DNA of 64,000 nucleotides from Mactromeris polynyma (lineage: Eukaryota > Mollusca > Bivalvia > Venerida > Mactridae), in contig JASFXZ010000009.1 of NCBI GenBank assembly GCA_032209605.1, positions 16,665,553 to 16,729,552 of the forward strand. Direction: 5' to 3'. A program made the position numbers and the translations under genes. The notes under the pieces are model-generated. The model was not told the DNA's origin and did not search any database. It saw only the letters and a program-made list of their open reading frames with translations. Shown here one piece after another: positions 42,401-48,800 of this stretch. The stretch's first letter is position 1, and each line of letters begins with the position of its first letter.

Positions 42401-45400
42401 TACAATTCTCATCATGTTTTGAATATGTTATCAGAATATTTTTATATAAATACTTATAATTTATGTAAGTTACATTATAATATTTCCGTACATTAATTGA
42501 CGTGTTTAAACTTATATTACCAGAACATACAAAATAACTAAACTTTTAAAAGTTATGACTTTGTTACATGATAAACAGCTGCTACCATCTTTTGAGATTT
42601 TGTGGAAAATTCTAGACGCGAACTTACATAACAGAATTCGTCGTCTGCTAAATAAAAAAAACAAAAATCCATTTGTTGTTAAAAGTTTTTCTCATTTCAG
42701 GAATTTATTACGGGATTACAATTTTCATCGTTTCCACCGCAACGGGTATGACTGTAATGACCTTGAACATTCACCACAAAGGTCACAGGGGTCATCCAGT
42801 ACCCAGATTGTTGAAGTCAATATGCTTTGGTATTTTCTCAAAGATATTTTGTATGCAGATGGAAATACCAAAGCATTCTGGACAGTATCATGCCAAGACG
42901 GTAATCAGTGGAGAGACTACTGGTCAAATGTCCTGACCGGACAGTATTATTTTACATTCTTCCTACAGATCTATGAACATCTAAACGAAATTGAGAAAAG
43001 AAAATAACGTCGCAGACGCGTGATATAAGCTAATAACCTTGTAGTATTTTCGATAATTCATAGGGGAGGGCAAAAACTTGTTGCCCAACGCTTTTTGCTT
43101 TTTTTTCATTTACTAACATAAAGAGCAAATAAAATATGATGAATTAACTAAAAATAAACTAAGATAATTCACTAGTGAAATAAATGACGTCACTATTGCC
43201 TCTGTGTGACTGCCGCGTCATTTTTACGCGAGAAAGTTTTTTCTATCATTTCATTTACAATTTATGACATAAATGAAATCTACGTTTTAAAAATATGAAA
43301 TGTATTAAACTCGTCTGCATAATTCATGTATTATGTAGAGCATCTTATATAACTTTGAATGCTATTCTAAACGTTTTGGTGACAATATAATCATTAACAT
43401 TCATTGAAGAGAACTTTTTTGTTGTAAACATATACACATTAAGTAAAGGATATTACATTATTGGTTAACAAGTCTTGTTTTGTATCGTTTCGGAAATATT
43501 ATTTATTTAATATTGCGGAAGTAAGGCAAACGTGACGTCATGTCTTTTATTATATCACGAGCGAATAATCGAAAATAATATACGATTGTTTTTGTTCGTC
43601 TGTGTGATCATTTATGACGTGAATGGAGTATATTTGTTTGTTTGTGTGCAATATAAAAACAATTGCATCGAGTGAACCTCGTTGAAGAACATTTTCACCA
43701 GTGTCGAGAAATTAAAGTCTGGTGTTCACGAGATGAAATTGTTTTGTATCTTTCAACGAAACAAACAAAATTTCTATTTATTTCATGCTTTTCAGAACAT
43801 TTTACATCGCTAATCGTTTTGAGTGCTTCAAAATTCTACGTGACGTCATTCGCTTTAAGTTTAATAGTAATTGGTGTTTATCAGGTTCTAGAATCTAGCG
43901 GTATATTCCGGTAGATCATTCGAAAGCATGAACATATACAAAGTCTGTGTTATATTTTACAGTATACACCTGCATCGAGTGACGGGCAATATATCCGCTT
44001 CAAGGTTGCTACTGACGCTGATAATACAGTCAATCTCGACACTTCACAACGAAACCAAACATTTGTAAGTATTTATAGTAAATCAGCACAACAGGCCCGT
44101 AGCCAGAGGCAAATTAAACAGAGTCAATAAAGGCGGCGGTCTTGGGGTCCTCCCCCCGGGTGGGGGAAATGAGTATAGAAGCATTTTCCTGTGTTTTCTG
44201 GTTATTTAATGTAACAGTTAAGTGATTTATCAAGTGTAATTTGATTTCTATGTGATACATATTTTAATGCAAGTCTCCCTATATTCTATGTATTTTGGTT
44301 GCTATGGAAATGTTAATTGAGCCATCTGCCTCGGTGTGCCTCTGCGTAGCTACGGGCCTGTACCATCGTGATATATTATATATTAGAATGCGGCCCCCTT
44401 AGAACAAGTTTATCTGTAATATATGTCGAAATTGTGGCTAATGACTTGAAATTATAAAATATAAACATTCTCTGCATCTACACGATTATATACGGGTCTA
44501 GAATGCTAACCCACCATTTTGTATTTGAGAATCTTCACTACATTATGACTAAGTAGTCTGAAACGCTGATCATGTTTGCTTCAGCTTATTTCCTGGTTTA
44601 ATTCCCTTGAATAATGAAGGTTACAGCTTACAGCAATCAACTCAGCTGATGTATACAGTAGCTGATAAGAAACTATGTGAAATAATACTGTCGGGTTAGC
44701 ATTTTTGACCAGTATATAGTGAGATACTCGAGGCCACAGACGTCACTTTTAACATACAACGGGGTATGGGCTAAAAGGGAATAAGCTTTTGGGATGCTTG
44801 AGGTACAGTAAAACCTCGCTTTAAGACCAACTCAATATTTAGACAACCTCAACATTAAGAACACAATTTTCAAGTTCATTTTCTCTGTTCTGCTCTTTTT
44901 TAACATCAATATTAAGACCACCTCAATAATAAGACCATTTTTACAGAATCTTAATATTGAGGTTTTACTGTAAATGAAATTGAGGTTCATTGTTTAGCCC
45001 TTTACTCATAAAACTTGAAAATAAAAGTACGGACAATTGACGTCCATGATTCCGAGCTCCTGCGTTCGACTTCATTAGACTATTTTTGTTGACTGTGAAA
45101 CCTCAATAATAAGACCACCATTGGAACTTAAGAAAGGTGGTCTTAGTTGTGAGGTCATTCTAATTAGAGGGTTAAAATTGCCAGGTGGTCTTAAATGGAG
45201 GTTTTCTGTTTTCTGTTTGAATTATGTATTTTTTAAAGATAAGAACTGCTCAGTTAAACGTTATAGTAATATTCAATCTTCCGACTACTTTATAAGGTCT
45301 GGGTGATGTTAGGTATTTCGATGTTTCACGGCAGATTACTCCGTCTGTGCACATTCTTGATATTTGATTAATACGAAGTGCATGATTAAATGAATAACCC

Positions 45401-47309
45401 AACGTTTCGTGGATATATGAGGTAGTTCGATCAGCAACTATAGTGACTATGGTGACTATGGTTGGATGATAAAACTCATTAACTATGGTTCAACCACCGA
45501 TTTAGTACAGTTGAACTATAGTCGATATTCGGAACACCTCTATAGAGTTTTCAACCCTCCAAATTCCAAGAGTGACCAGAGTAACTAGAGCATAGATGAA
45601 CTAGATTGAGTTTTATCATCCAACCATTGTCACTATAGTTGCTCATAATAATGGAACGGACGTGATTTCTGTCAGGCTGCAGATTTATATTTAATTCCGT
45701 AAATTACGCCATGATTCTATATGATGAGTTTGTTTTCGAGACTGCATTTCTGAACGAATCCATGAAATTTTTGTACAAACACGTTGAGAAATTATTTACA
45801 TTTCTGACACTAAGATAAATTTATGTTACAAATCGCTTCGATTTTCTACAGCGTCTGTCATTGAGTTGCATTTAACGAGAGCAAACATACGCTTTGTAGA
45901 TACGTCCCGTCATAAACACGATTGATCTGCGTCGATAAATCCAGAATACGTTCGATTTTTAGCAAGCTGAGATATTTATTTCTGAAACATTATAGCGGTG
46001 TTTTTGTTCTAAACGCTTCATTTACATATAAAAGCCGAGATAATGGAAGACTTAGTATTGATGTCGGGTCTTCAAATCGGTCAGTGTCCGTATATGTGTG
46101 ACGTGTTGTGACGATGCATCAGGAAGTCATAGTCCTAACGCACTCTCAGTCGTTAATGTCTTACACCTTAAGACGAGGAAACGAAACGCGAAACGTTGAT
46201 TTGTTGACTGAATAATGTAATGTCTAGCTTGTGGTTTGTATTAATGTGATGCTTTAATAAATCACAAATATGTTAGAAACATTTGCGAGTATGCGGGGAA
46301 GCACAGCACTAGGAAAGTAAGATTCGCTAAACTGGACCCCATATATCCAATAGATTCGAGAAAAGAATCATCATTTGAAGGGAATATCAATGTAAATTAA
46401 AATAGTTGGACATCAGGAAAGGAATAATAAATAATTAGCAGAGGGCTTATAAAAATGTTCAGGGAACTCCTTACAGTGCAGATTTGTCTCGTCCAGGGAT
46501 TGAACTCCCTACATGACCGATCGAACCACGTGTATAGAGGATGGAACCTATGCCCGATATATTTGCATAAACTGAATGCTATGTTTAAACTTAGTTTCAA
46601 ATAGCTGCCGTAAGCATGTTGAAACGATATAATGTTAACAAATTAAGTTTTGTGAGCAGCTATGATGACGTCAAGAATGTCAGGTGATATTGCATCGAAT
46701 AAATGTTACTTATGGTTCAATATGTTGGTAGGATGAATAAAGGTGGTATTCAAAATACAATATTCATACTTGTATTAATGCTTTACCAATACGTTTAGCA
46801 ATCACTGAATACGCCGGGCATAGGTTCTACAATTCCATAGTTAGCAATTATTTCTTGTTTAGCATATACTGTGATTGATTTTATCAGCGCAAAATCACAC
46901 ACACAATTAAATTTCATCTTTTAATTAGGTAATGAACCAGCTGAGCGACCATAGTCCTTTTAATGGATGTAGAATCAGACCAGATGGCGCGAACACCACG
47001 TGTAACGGATTTGGACCGCCACATCACGTGACCAGTCAATGCCAAGGTCACAGAACGTACAACCAGATGACAAATGACAAAGAGACGACCTGTGGTGGTG
47101 AGAATTTCGAACAGTTCTTTACGAGAGTTCTGACAAAAGTGAACGCATCCATAGAAATGAATGATAAACGAATCGAGGAGAATGATGAACGGGAGAAAAT
47201 CAAACTGGAGTGGCAGCATGTTGCTAGGGTGATAGACAGAATTTTATTGACCATATTTGTGGCCATTACCCTGACCACAACTTGTGCTATCTTGTTTCAA
47301 GGTGAATGA
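9424..47309 (+). CDS. Nicotinic acetylcholine receptor-type channel subunit, alpha-like (8 exons)
   Basis: Coding exons are 9424-9481, 36516-36661, 37271-37315, 40767-40876, 41516-42048, 42701-42900, 43963-44064 and 46929-47309. All introns are GT-AG and in phase, giving 524 residues. Visible parts: signal peptide 1-25; loop A Tyr118 in [12 protein letters not shown]; Cys-loop C154-C168 with FPFDVQNC; loop B W175; loop C Y214, vicinal C216-C217 and Y221; M1 about 235-258; M2 about 265-285 after GEK; M3 about 294-317; M4 about 496-521. The vicinal cysteines mark an alpha-type, agonist-binding subunit by family knowledge. Glu at -1' and 20', Leu at 9' and no Pro-Ala insertion before M2 predict a cation channel in the plasma membrane of nerve, muscle or other cells. 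Complementary-face Trp85 is also present, so a homopentamer is possible. The family is large in molluscs, so I give no symbol. Exon 1 is the least certain part, being 27 kb away, but its donor, phase and signal peptide fit. Confidence 0.93.
10386..11205 (+). repeat. 29-bp minisatellite, about 28 units
   Basis: The unit is 29 bp, 'accaataacactacaaacca' followed by 'cgcagtcac'. Variants with ccgcggggtcac and ccacgcagtcac alternate in the first half. The right half is dominated by ccacacagtcac. A block of about 202 bp (seven units) starting near 10451 is repeated starting near 10653, so there is higher-order structure. Confidence 0.95.
11390..11570 (+). repeat. MITE family B (TACAGTAAAACC type), degenerate copy
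   Basis: The right end keeps 'atttactgta'. The left end is decayed. Inside are several 'agaccacct' motifs and a 'ttttgctctttattcaacct' segment, as in the copies at 17704-17884 and 44804-44972. Confidence 0.75.
12757..13261 (+). repeat. MITE family C, full-length copy with terminal inverted repeats
   Basis: The left end carries 'gactgaaactcagact' at 12760 and the right end its inverse, 'agtctgagtttcagtc', at 13241. The interior matches, in inverse orientation, 16715-16930 and 24262-24500, including 'cgcggattggttaacctttc' and a 'caaattgcgccgacc' block. It is about 505 bp with no coding capacity, so probably non-autonomous. Confidence 0.75.
14842..14962 (+). repeat. 20-bp minisatellite, 6 units
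   Basis: The unit is 'gagcggtaagccgggttgtg'. The last four copies are essentially identical and the first two show single changes (a missing a; gagtgata). It is GC-rich in otherwise AT-rich sequence. Confidence 0.95.
15276..15457 (+). repeat. MITE family B copy
   Basis: About 180 bp, with ends 'acagtaaaatctcaat' and 'gaggttttactgta', which are inverted repeats. The interior has 'gaccac' and 'ggtggtctta' motifs in both orientations and 'gaataaagagcaaaacagtg', shared with 17704-17884. The ends are consistent with a TA target duplication. Confidence 0.85.
16715..16930 (+). repeat. MITE family C, partial copy
   Basis: Matches the inverse of 12880-13170. Shared pieces are 'ggtcggcgcaatttgaa', 'gatttcggtaagg', 'taatccgcgtcaaggttaca' and 'tatgcaaatagcaaagcc'. 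The terminal inverted repeats are not seen, so the copy is truncated. Confidence 0.75.
17704..17884 (+). repeat. MITE family B, best-preserved copy
   Basis: 181 bp from 'tacagtaaaacctcaataat' to 'gaggtttcactgta', nearly perfect inverted ends flanked by TA. Inside, 'aagaccacct' and its inverse recur, so the whole element can fold. No coding capacity. The ends and TA flanks fit the Tc1/mariner/pogo superfamily; assignment to pogo is a guess. Confidence 0.88.
18262..18605 (+). repeat. Interspersed repeat family A, copy 3
   Basis: Aligned with copies 1 and 2 over its whole length. It contains one ancestral-looking unit near 18458-18492 ('gcacccctgttcccttatgt' then 'atttaccattgcatct') where copy 2 has about 22 units. 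Confidence 0.75.
19240..19315 (+). repeat. Short interspersed palindromic motif
   Basis: 'acgtgcccgatg' followed by 'catcgtacacgggac' forms a near palindrome, continuing 'ctcagttttt' and 'gtctcatctgaaagaca'. I remember very similar motifs dispersed in bivalve genomes, but cannot verify this here. The overlapping open frame 19038-19319 has no other support. Confidence 0.4.
19680..20039 (+). repeat. Foldback MITE, 360 bp
   Basis: The left end 'gccttgcgttcagttac' at 19680 is the exact inverse of the right end 'gtaactgaacgcaaggc' near 20023. The end motif also recurs internally near 19820 ('gcgttcagttacgg'). No coding capacity and no obvious target duplication. Confidence 0.75.
20130..20460 (+). 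pseudogene. Degenerate C-terminal piece of a non-LTR retrotransposon (LINE)
   Basis: The frame 20185-20418 contains [19 protein letters not shown], a C-x2-C-x7-H-x4-C zinc knuckle typical of the C-terminal end of LINE reverse transcriptase proteins. Just upstream the expected ETGRW motif is present but one base out of frame, with the shift at the A-run 20189-20193. Past the stop at 20418 another frame continues TERQNLHAM, a second shift. No reverse transcriptase or endonuclease motif lies upstream, so it is a dead 5'-truncated copy. Confidence 0.75.
20540..20640 (+). repeat. Alternating purine-pyrimidine TG/TA tract
   Basis: About 100 bp of mixed tgtatg, tgtgtg and tatatg steps with few breaks. 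Such tracts can adopt unusual helix forms. It lies just downstream of the LINE remnant and may be its decayed tail or an independent microsatellite. Confidence 0.7.
21889..21933 (+). repeat. Inverted repeat, 13-14 bp arms
   Basis: 'ctcagtcaatacgg' and 'ccgtattgaccgag' flank a 16-base loop. The arms differ by one base. Function unknown; it could be a transposon end or a chance hairpin. Confidence 0.5.
24262..24500 (+). repeat. MITE family C, partial copy
   Basis: Carries 'gtcggcgcaatttgaaggtt', 'agtggatttcggtaatgtaa', 'aaccaatccgcgtcaatgtt' and 'aatagcaaaaccatgttagt', all homologous to the element at 12757-13261 in inverse orientation. It includes the 'gttacgattgctggtca' part that the copy at 16715 lacks. 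Confidence 0.75.
24505..24640 (-). repeat. MITE family C fragment in opposite orientation
   Basis: Starts 'tttcggcgttgcatatcagt', then 'gtgtaaaccaatcaaatatt', then 'gacattgactcgggttggt'. These match 12890-13025 directly, so the fragment is inverted relative to its immediate neighbour at 24262-24500. The two form a head-to-head pair. Confidence 0.65.
25160..25330 (-). repeat. MITE family C fragment
   Basis: 'gagtgaccagctatcgtaac', 'atctcggcaatttta', 'cagattgcgccgaccagc' and 'tgtaaagatggttcttgttt' match 13100-13195 of the full-length copy in the same order. Confidence 0.65.
25385..25500 (-). repeat. tRNA-derived SINE-like segment
   Basis: On the minus strand an A-box-like 'gtccgagtggttaccgcc' is followed about 30 bases later by a B-box-like 'agattcgaattcc'. 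A short ccgc/gcgg stem with a seven-base loop lies between them. The acceptor stem and long variable arm of a true type II tRNA are not formed, so a SINE head or tRNA pseudogene is more likely than a working tRNA. Confidence 0.45.
26341..26522 (-). repeat. Interspersed repeat family A, copy 4 (right half only)
   Basis: The reverse complement reads 'atcccttatggtcggccagg', one copy of the minisatellite-precursor unit, then 'gttgttttcccggaggtctg' and 'gcaacttattctctctcttt'. It matches 18430-18600 closely. The left half is absent. Confidence 0.75.
27235..27372 (-). repeat. tRNA-derived SINE-like segment
   Basis: On the minus strand 'tttagctcaatggttcgagc' resembles an A-box, and 'ccgggtttgaatactgg' about 30 bases later resembles a B-box. 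The tRNA arms cannot be completed, so this looks like the head of a SINE. Confidence 0.45.
29333..29623 (+). repeat. 59-bp tandem repeat, 5 units
   Basis: Each unit contains 'gatacacactgacattgttg' followed by 'tgtacgtctgtgtgtgttca' and 'ctgggct'. Units are almost identical: the first has ctgcgata for ctcagata and one has gctgtgac for gctgcgac. The near-identity suggests recent expansion. Confidence 0.95.
30765..30868 (-). repeat. tRNA-derived SINE-like segment
   Basis: On the minus strand 'agtggtcgaggggtagagcg' (A-box-like, D-arm-like) is followed by 'gtattcgagccccgt' (B-box-like) at about tRNA spacing. The 5' 'ggaggcgc' has no pairing partner after the B-box, so it is not a functional tRNA. 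Confidence 0.5.
32017..32203 (+). repeat. MITE family B-related element (TACAGTCAAACCTG type)
   Basis: 187 bp bounded by 'tacagtcaaacctgtctg' and 'acacaggtttgactgta' as inverted ends with TA flanks. Four 'gtggtctttg'-like motifs lie inside. The ends and GACCACC motif are clearly related to family B, but the body differs, so it is a sister subfamily. Confidence 0.85.
33258..33482 (+). repeat. 28-bp minisatellite, 8 near-identical units
   Basis: The unit is 'tctggctttcatgtcggtac' plus 'aatagcta'. All eight copies look identical by eye, so this is the most homogeneous array in the window and a likely length polymorphism. Confidence 0.97.
33644..33785 (+). repeat. Possible further family B-like end
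   Basis: 'tacagtaaaaacctttt' followed by 'gagaccacc' and 'aataagacc' resembles the left half of family B. No matching right end is visible, so this is a fragment or a divergent relative. Confidence 0.4.
36516..36661 (+). CDS. Receptor exon 2: mature N-terminus
   Basis: It follows a TTTCAG acceptor and ends in phase 0 before GTAAGT. The product includes [19 protein letters not shown] and ends FSLAQIIDV, the N-terminal helix and first beta strands of nicotinic subunits. Asn49 and Asn55 lie in N-x-S/T sequons. Confidence 0.92.
36662..37270 (+). other. Receptor intron 2
   Basis: 609 bp, GTAAGT to TTTCAG. It contains the SINE-like segment at 36920-37110 and nothing else I recognise. Confidence 0.85.
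36920..37110 (-). repeat. SINE-like segment in intron 2
   Basis: On the minus strand 'gcagttcgaatctcaacggg' looks like a B-box. It is followed by 'taatgaagccatccaccagt' and 'gtgggcggttctaccaaggt'. The second part resembles, from memory, a core shared by mollusc tRNA-derived SINEs. The assignment needs a library search. Confidence 0.5.
37271..37315 (+). CDS. Receptor exon 3 (45 nt)
   Basis: This is a 45-nt exon encoding [15 protein letters not shown], flanked by TTTCAG and GTAAAT. A 45-nt exon at this place is a conserved feature of nicotinic receptor genes. Confidence 0.95.
39137..39342 (+). repeat. Foldback element with a GTGCG array in its loop
   Basis: The left arm, containing 'ttatcccttctatag' after 'cacgagttctctccc', pairs with the right arm 'ctatagaagggataa' then 'gggagagaagtcgtgg'. 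The arms are about 46 bp with a few mismatches. The roughly 110-bp loop is almost entirely simple sequence: GTGCG repeats then an AT run. It is probably a MITE or an old inverted duplication. Confidence 0.75.
39196..39255 (+). repeat. (GTGCG)n microsatellite, about 12 units
   Basis: A perfect 5-bp GTGCG run of about 59 bases, followed within 10 bases by a short TA run (39262-39282). It is strikingly GC-rich and CpG-dense for this AT-rich locus. Confidence 0.97.
40253..40430 (+). repeat. MITE family B, degenerate copy
   Basis: The left end 'tacaataaaaaccctc' and interior 'aataagaccacctcaaaatt', 'cagttttgctccttatttaa' and 'attaagaccacctcaatgag' follow the family order. The right end has lost its 'actgta'. 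Confidence 0.7.
40767..40876 (+). CDS. Receptor exon 4 (110 nt), loops D and A
   Basis: This 110-nt exon is also a classic nicotinic exon size. It encodes MWIDVGLRW and [13 protein letters not shown]. Trp85 is the loop D position and Tyr118 the loop A position. The donor is AA|GTACGT, phase 2. Confidence 0.95.
40877..41515 (+). other. Receptor intron 4
   Basis: 639 bp, GTACGT to TTTCAG. No repeat or gene is recognised in it. Confidence 0.85.
41516..42048 (+). CDS. Receptor exon 5: Cys-loop, loop C, M1 and M2
   Basis: The largest core exon (533 nt) runs from ADVSTHF to NVLPLIG. It contains the Cys-loop, W175, the YYSCC loop C, M1 and M2. It ends in phase 1 before GTAATG. The open frame continues past the donor to 42203, but that tail has no family similarity and is intron. 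Confidence 0.97.
42049..42700 (+). other. Receptor intron 5, with a small hairpin
   Basis: 652 bp, GTAATG to TTTCAG. Near 42327-42366 'tcgtgtcaa' and 'ttgacacga' form a short hairpin with AT-rich inner flanks. Function unknown. Confidence 0.7.
42701..42900 (+). CDS. Receptor exon 6: M3 and start of the cytoplasmic loop
   Basis: It encodes [20 protein letters not shown] (M3), then NIHHKG and [12 protein letters not shown], the usual amphipathic helix after M3. The chosen donor ACG|GTAATC at 42901 is phase 0 and fits the next exon. Without splicing the frame stops at 42936. Confidence 0.9.
42901..43962 (+). other. Receptor intron 6
   Basis: 1,062 bp, GTAATC to TTACAG. The open frame 43663-43914 inside it has no motif and no matching splice sites. 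Nothing else is recognised. Confidence 0.7.
43963..44064 (+). CDS. Receptor exon 7: cytoplasmic loop
   Basis: A 102-nt, phase 0-0 exon flanked by TTTTACAG and GTAAGT. It encodes 34 hydrophilic residues starting [14 protein letters not shown]. The M3-M4 loop is poorly conserved in the family, so support comes from splice sites and phase. Skipping it would keep the frame. Confidence 0.75.
44092..44360 (+). repeat. MITE with CAGGCCCGTAGC ends, hAT-like
   Basis: 269 bp. The left end 'caggcccgtagc' followed by 'agaggca' pairs with the right end 'tgcctctgcgtagctacggg' then 'cctg'. CAGG-type ends with a CGTAGC core are typical of hAT elements. No matching 8-bp target duplication is visible, so the class is tentative. 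It begins 28 bp after receptor exon 7. Confidence 0.7.
44804..44972 (+). repeat. MITE family B copy
   Basis: 169 bp from 'tacagtaaaacctcgcttta' to 'attgaggttttactgta', with TA at both ends. The interior has 'attaagaccacctcaataat' and a 'gttctgctctttttt' segment, as in other copies. Confidence 0.88.
45091..45215 (+). repeat. MITE family B, internally deleted copy
   Basis: Only about 125 bp. The left half 'gaaacctcaataataagacc' is joined to 'ggtggtcttaaatggaggtt' with the middle 'gctctttatt' part missing. It lies 118 bp after another copy. Confidence 0.7.
45433..45643 (+). repeat. Foldback MITE with 38-bp arms
   Basis: The left arm 'agcaactatagtgac' then 'tatggttggatgataaaact' is inverted at 45607-45643 as 'agttttatcatccaacca' then 'gtcactatagttgct'. 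The left arm carries an extra 9-bp tatggtgac duplication. No coding capacity. Confidence 0.8.
46484..46560 (-). repeat. tRNA-like SINE fragment
   Basis: On the minus strand 'acgtggttcgatcggtcatg' and 'gggagttcaatccctggac' resemble tRNA box A and box B regions but are too close together for an intact tRNA. Weak call. Confidence 0.3.
46929..47309 (+). CDS. Receptor exon 8: loop end, M4 and stop
   Basis: It encodes the rest of the M3-M4 loop with four cysteines (412, 423, 436, 453), an acidic/basic MA-type helix about 470-495, and M4 about 496-521, then QGE and [21 protein letters not shown] is the normal lead into M4. Confidence 0.93.
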   Translation, partial: VMNQLSDHSPFNGCRIRPDGANTTCNGFGPPHHVTSQCQGHRTYNQMTNDKETTCGGENFEQFFTRVLTKVNASIEMNDKRIEENDEREKIKLEWQHVARVIDRILLTIFVAITLTTTCAILFQGE

Positions 47310-48322
47310 TTAGTTGGGATCGCAATAATTTGCCATAAACGTTGTGTCCTTGAATATCGTATACAGGGAAAGAAAATAATAAGTTGGTCGATAGTGATGA
47401 ATTGGGTTTATGAGACGCCGTTAGATTTTACGATGGAGTTTTCAGTAATTAAGTTGTGGGTGGTGTTTTTTATGCAACAACAATTTGTTGCTTAGTGCTG
47501 GAAGTTAGAAAGAGAAACATATGAAGATATTTTTGTTGAAATATGGTCAGTAATGTCTATGATGATGGACAGAGTTTATGAGAAACGGTTTGAGTTTACG
47601 ATGAAGATTTCACTGATTGAGTTGCTGGTTGTTTTTTAATGCACACACACGTGTTGATTTTGTGCTGACAAGGGGTACCAACTATACAAAGAACTATATC
47701 ATATATATATATTTACGGAGAAAATTTTATGGAGATGTTTGTATGTTTGAAATAGAGAAAAAAACGTGATCGCATTTCACGGCCGTTTAAGGTTTTACAG
47801 CTCGGTCATTGTATTGGATATGTTCAATGCACTGACCTCCGCATGAAGTGCTGTATAGTAAGATAGGTATATACCGGGTTTTATGGAAGGCGTCTCCTTT
47901 TATTGAACGCAATCTGTTCAGTGAAAGTGTTAGTAGAATAAGTTATCAATATTTGTGTGGATTTGTAAATATAGAAATCAATATCGTAGTCAAACGCAGA
48001 TGATGTGAGATTTGAAATGCTGTGTTTTTTAAATTTAAAATTCAGTGAATTCTGACTTTATATCATTCTAAATTATCGAATGACATTCCCCACTGACATG
48101 TGATTTAGATAATATGATATTTTGATGTGAATTGGACAGTCAATTATCTTCACACATATTCCAGGATTTGTTTAGAACTGTTATACTTTTGTCAGAGTGG
48201 CGTGTATATACATAACCATCTATGGCTCAGATTATGTAACTGTCATATCATATTGTAGTATTATTCCCTAGTACATGTACATTACACTTTAAACATTTGT
48301 ATATACACGTACATGTATATTG

Positions 48323-48328
48323 AATAAA
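48323..48328 (+). promoter_or_regulatory. Candidate polyadenylation signal of the receptor gene
   Basis: An AATAAA hexamer about 1 kb after the stop codon. AATAAA is frequent by chance in AT-rich DNA, so RNA evidence would be needed. Confidence 0.35.
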
Positions 48329-48486
48329 TTAATTTGCACATAATTCATCTCAACTATATGACGACGTCCATATGCAACAATTTGTCATCTGTCGAAAACT
48401 AAAAAATCGATAATCGGCTATATAGAAATAAGAAGGGACGTTTAACAAATTAGGGAATAACTTTCTTATTTATTAACATAATTCAA

Positions 48487-48800
48487 GTTCGCATTCAGAT
48501 TTGGAAAGAACAAAATCTTAGGATTTCAAATATATAAAAATAAATAATAAGAGACAGAATTTAGGTGGGGGAATTCATACAAACATAGAGAGACCCTATA
48601 TTCCTATTGAATTACGTACAAAGTCGGTAATTTCACTGAAAAATCCATCAAATTTTGTTGTTTAATTAGCTATAACTTTTTCCCTTTAAAACTTTTTTGA
48701 GGTTCGCATTCACTTTCATATAAAATATACATTTTTTGAAACAATGATGTTTTTAAATGTGAAATTGAAAAAAAATTAGGCGGGGGAATTAATACTTTTG
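48487..48800 (+). repeat. Diverged direct repeat, 215-bp spacing
   Basis: 'gttcgcattca' at 48487 and 48702, and a 'ttagg(c/t)gggggaatt' block at 48561 and 48776, recur in the same order with the same 215-bp spacing. This indicates an old tandem duplication or two remnants of one transposon. Confidence 0.6.

Larger units (their letters stand above)
44065..46928 (+). other. Receptor intron 7
   Basis: 2,864 bp, GTAAGT to TTAATTAG. It is the most MITE-dense intron of this gene, with four distinct elements between 44092 and 45643 plus a SINE-like piece near 46500. Confidence 0.85.

Noticed and set aside
42555..43007. 150-codon open frame overlapping receptor exon 6
   Set aside because: It is in the wrong frame. 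The M3 segment and splice phases fix the frame of 42701-42900.
44092..45643. Alternative receptor exons in intron 7
   Set aside because: Open frames here fall in MITEs and carry no receptor similarity.
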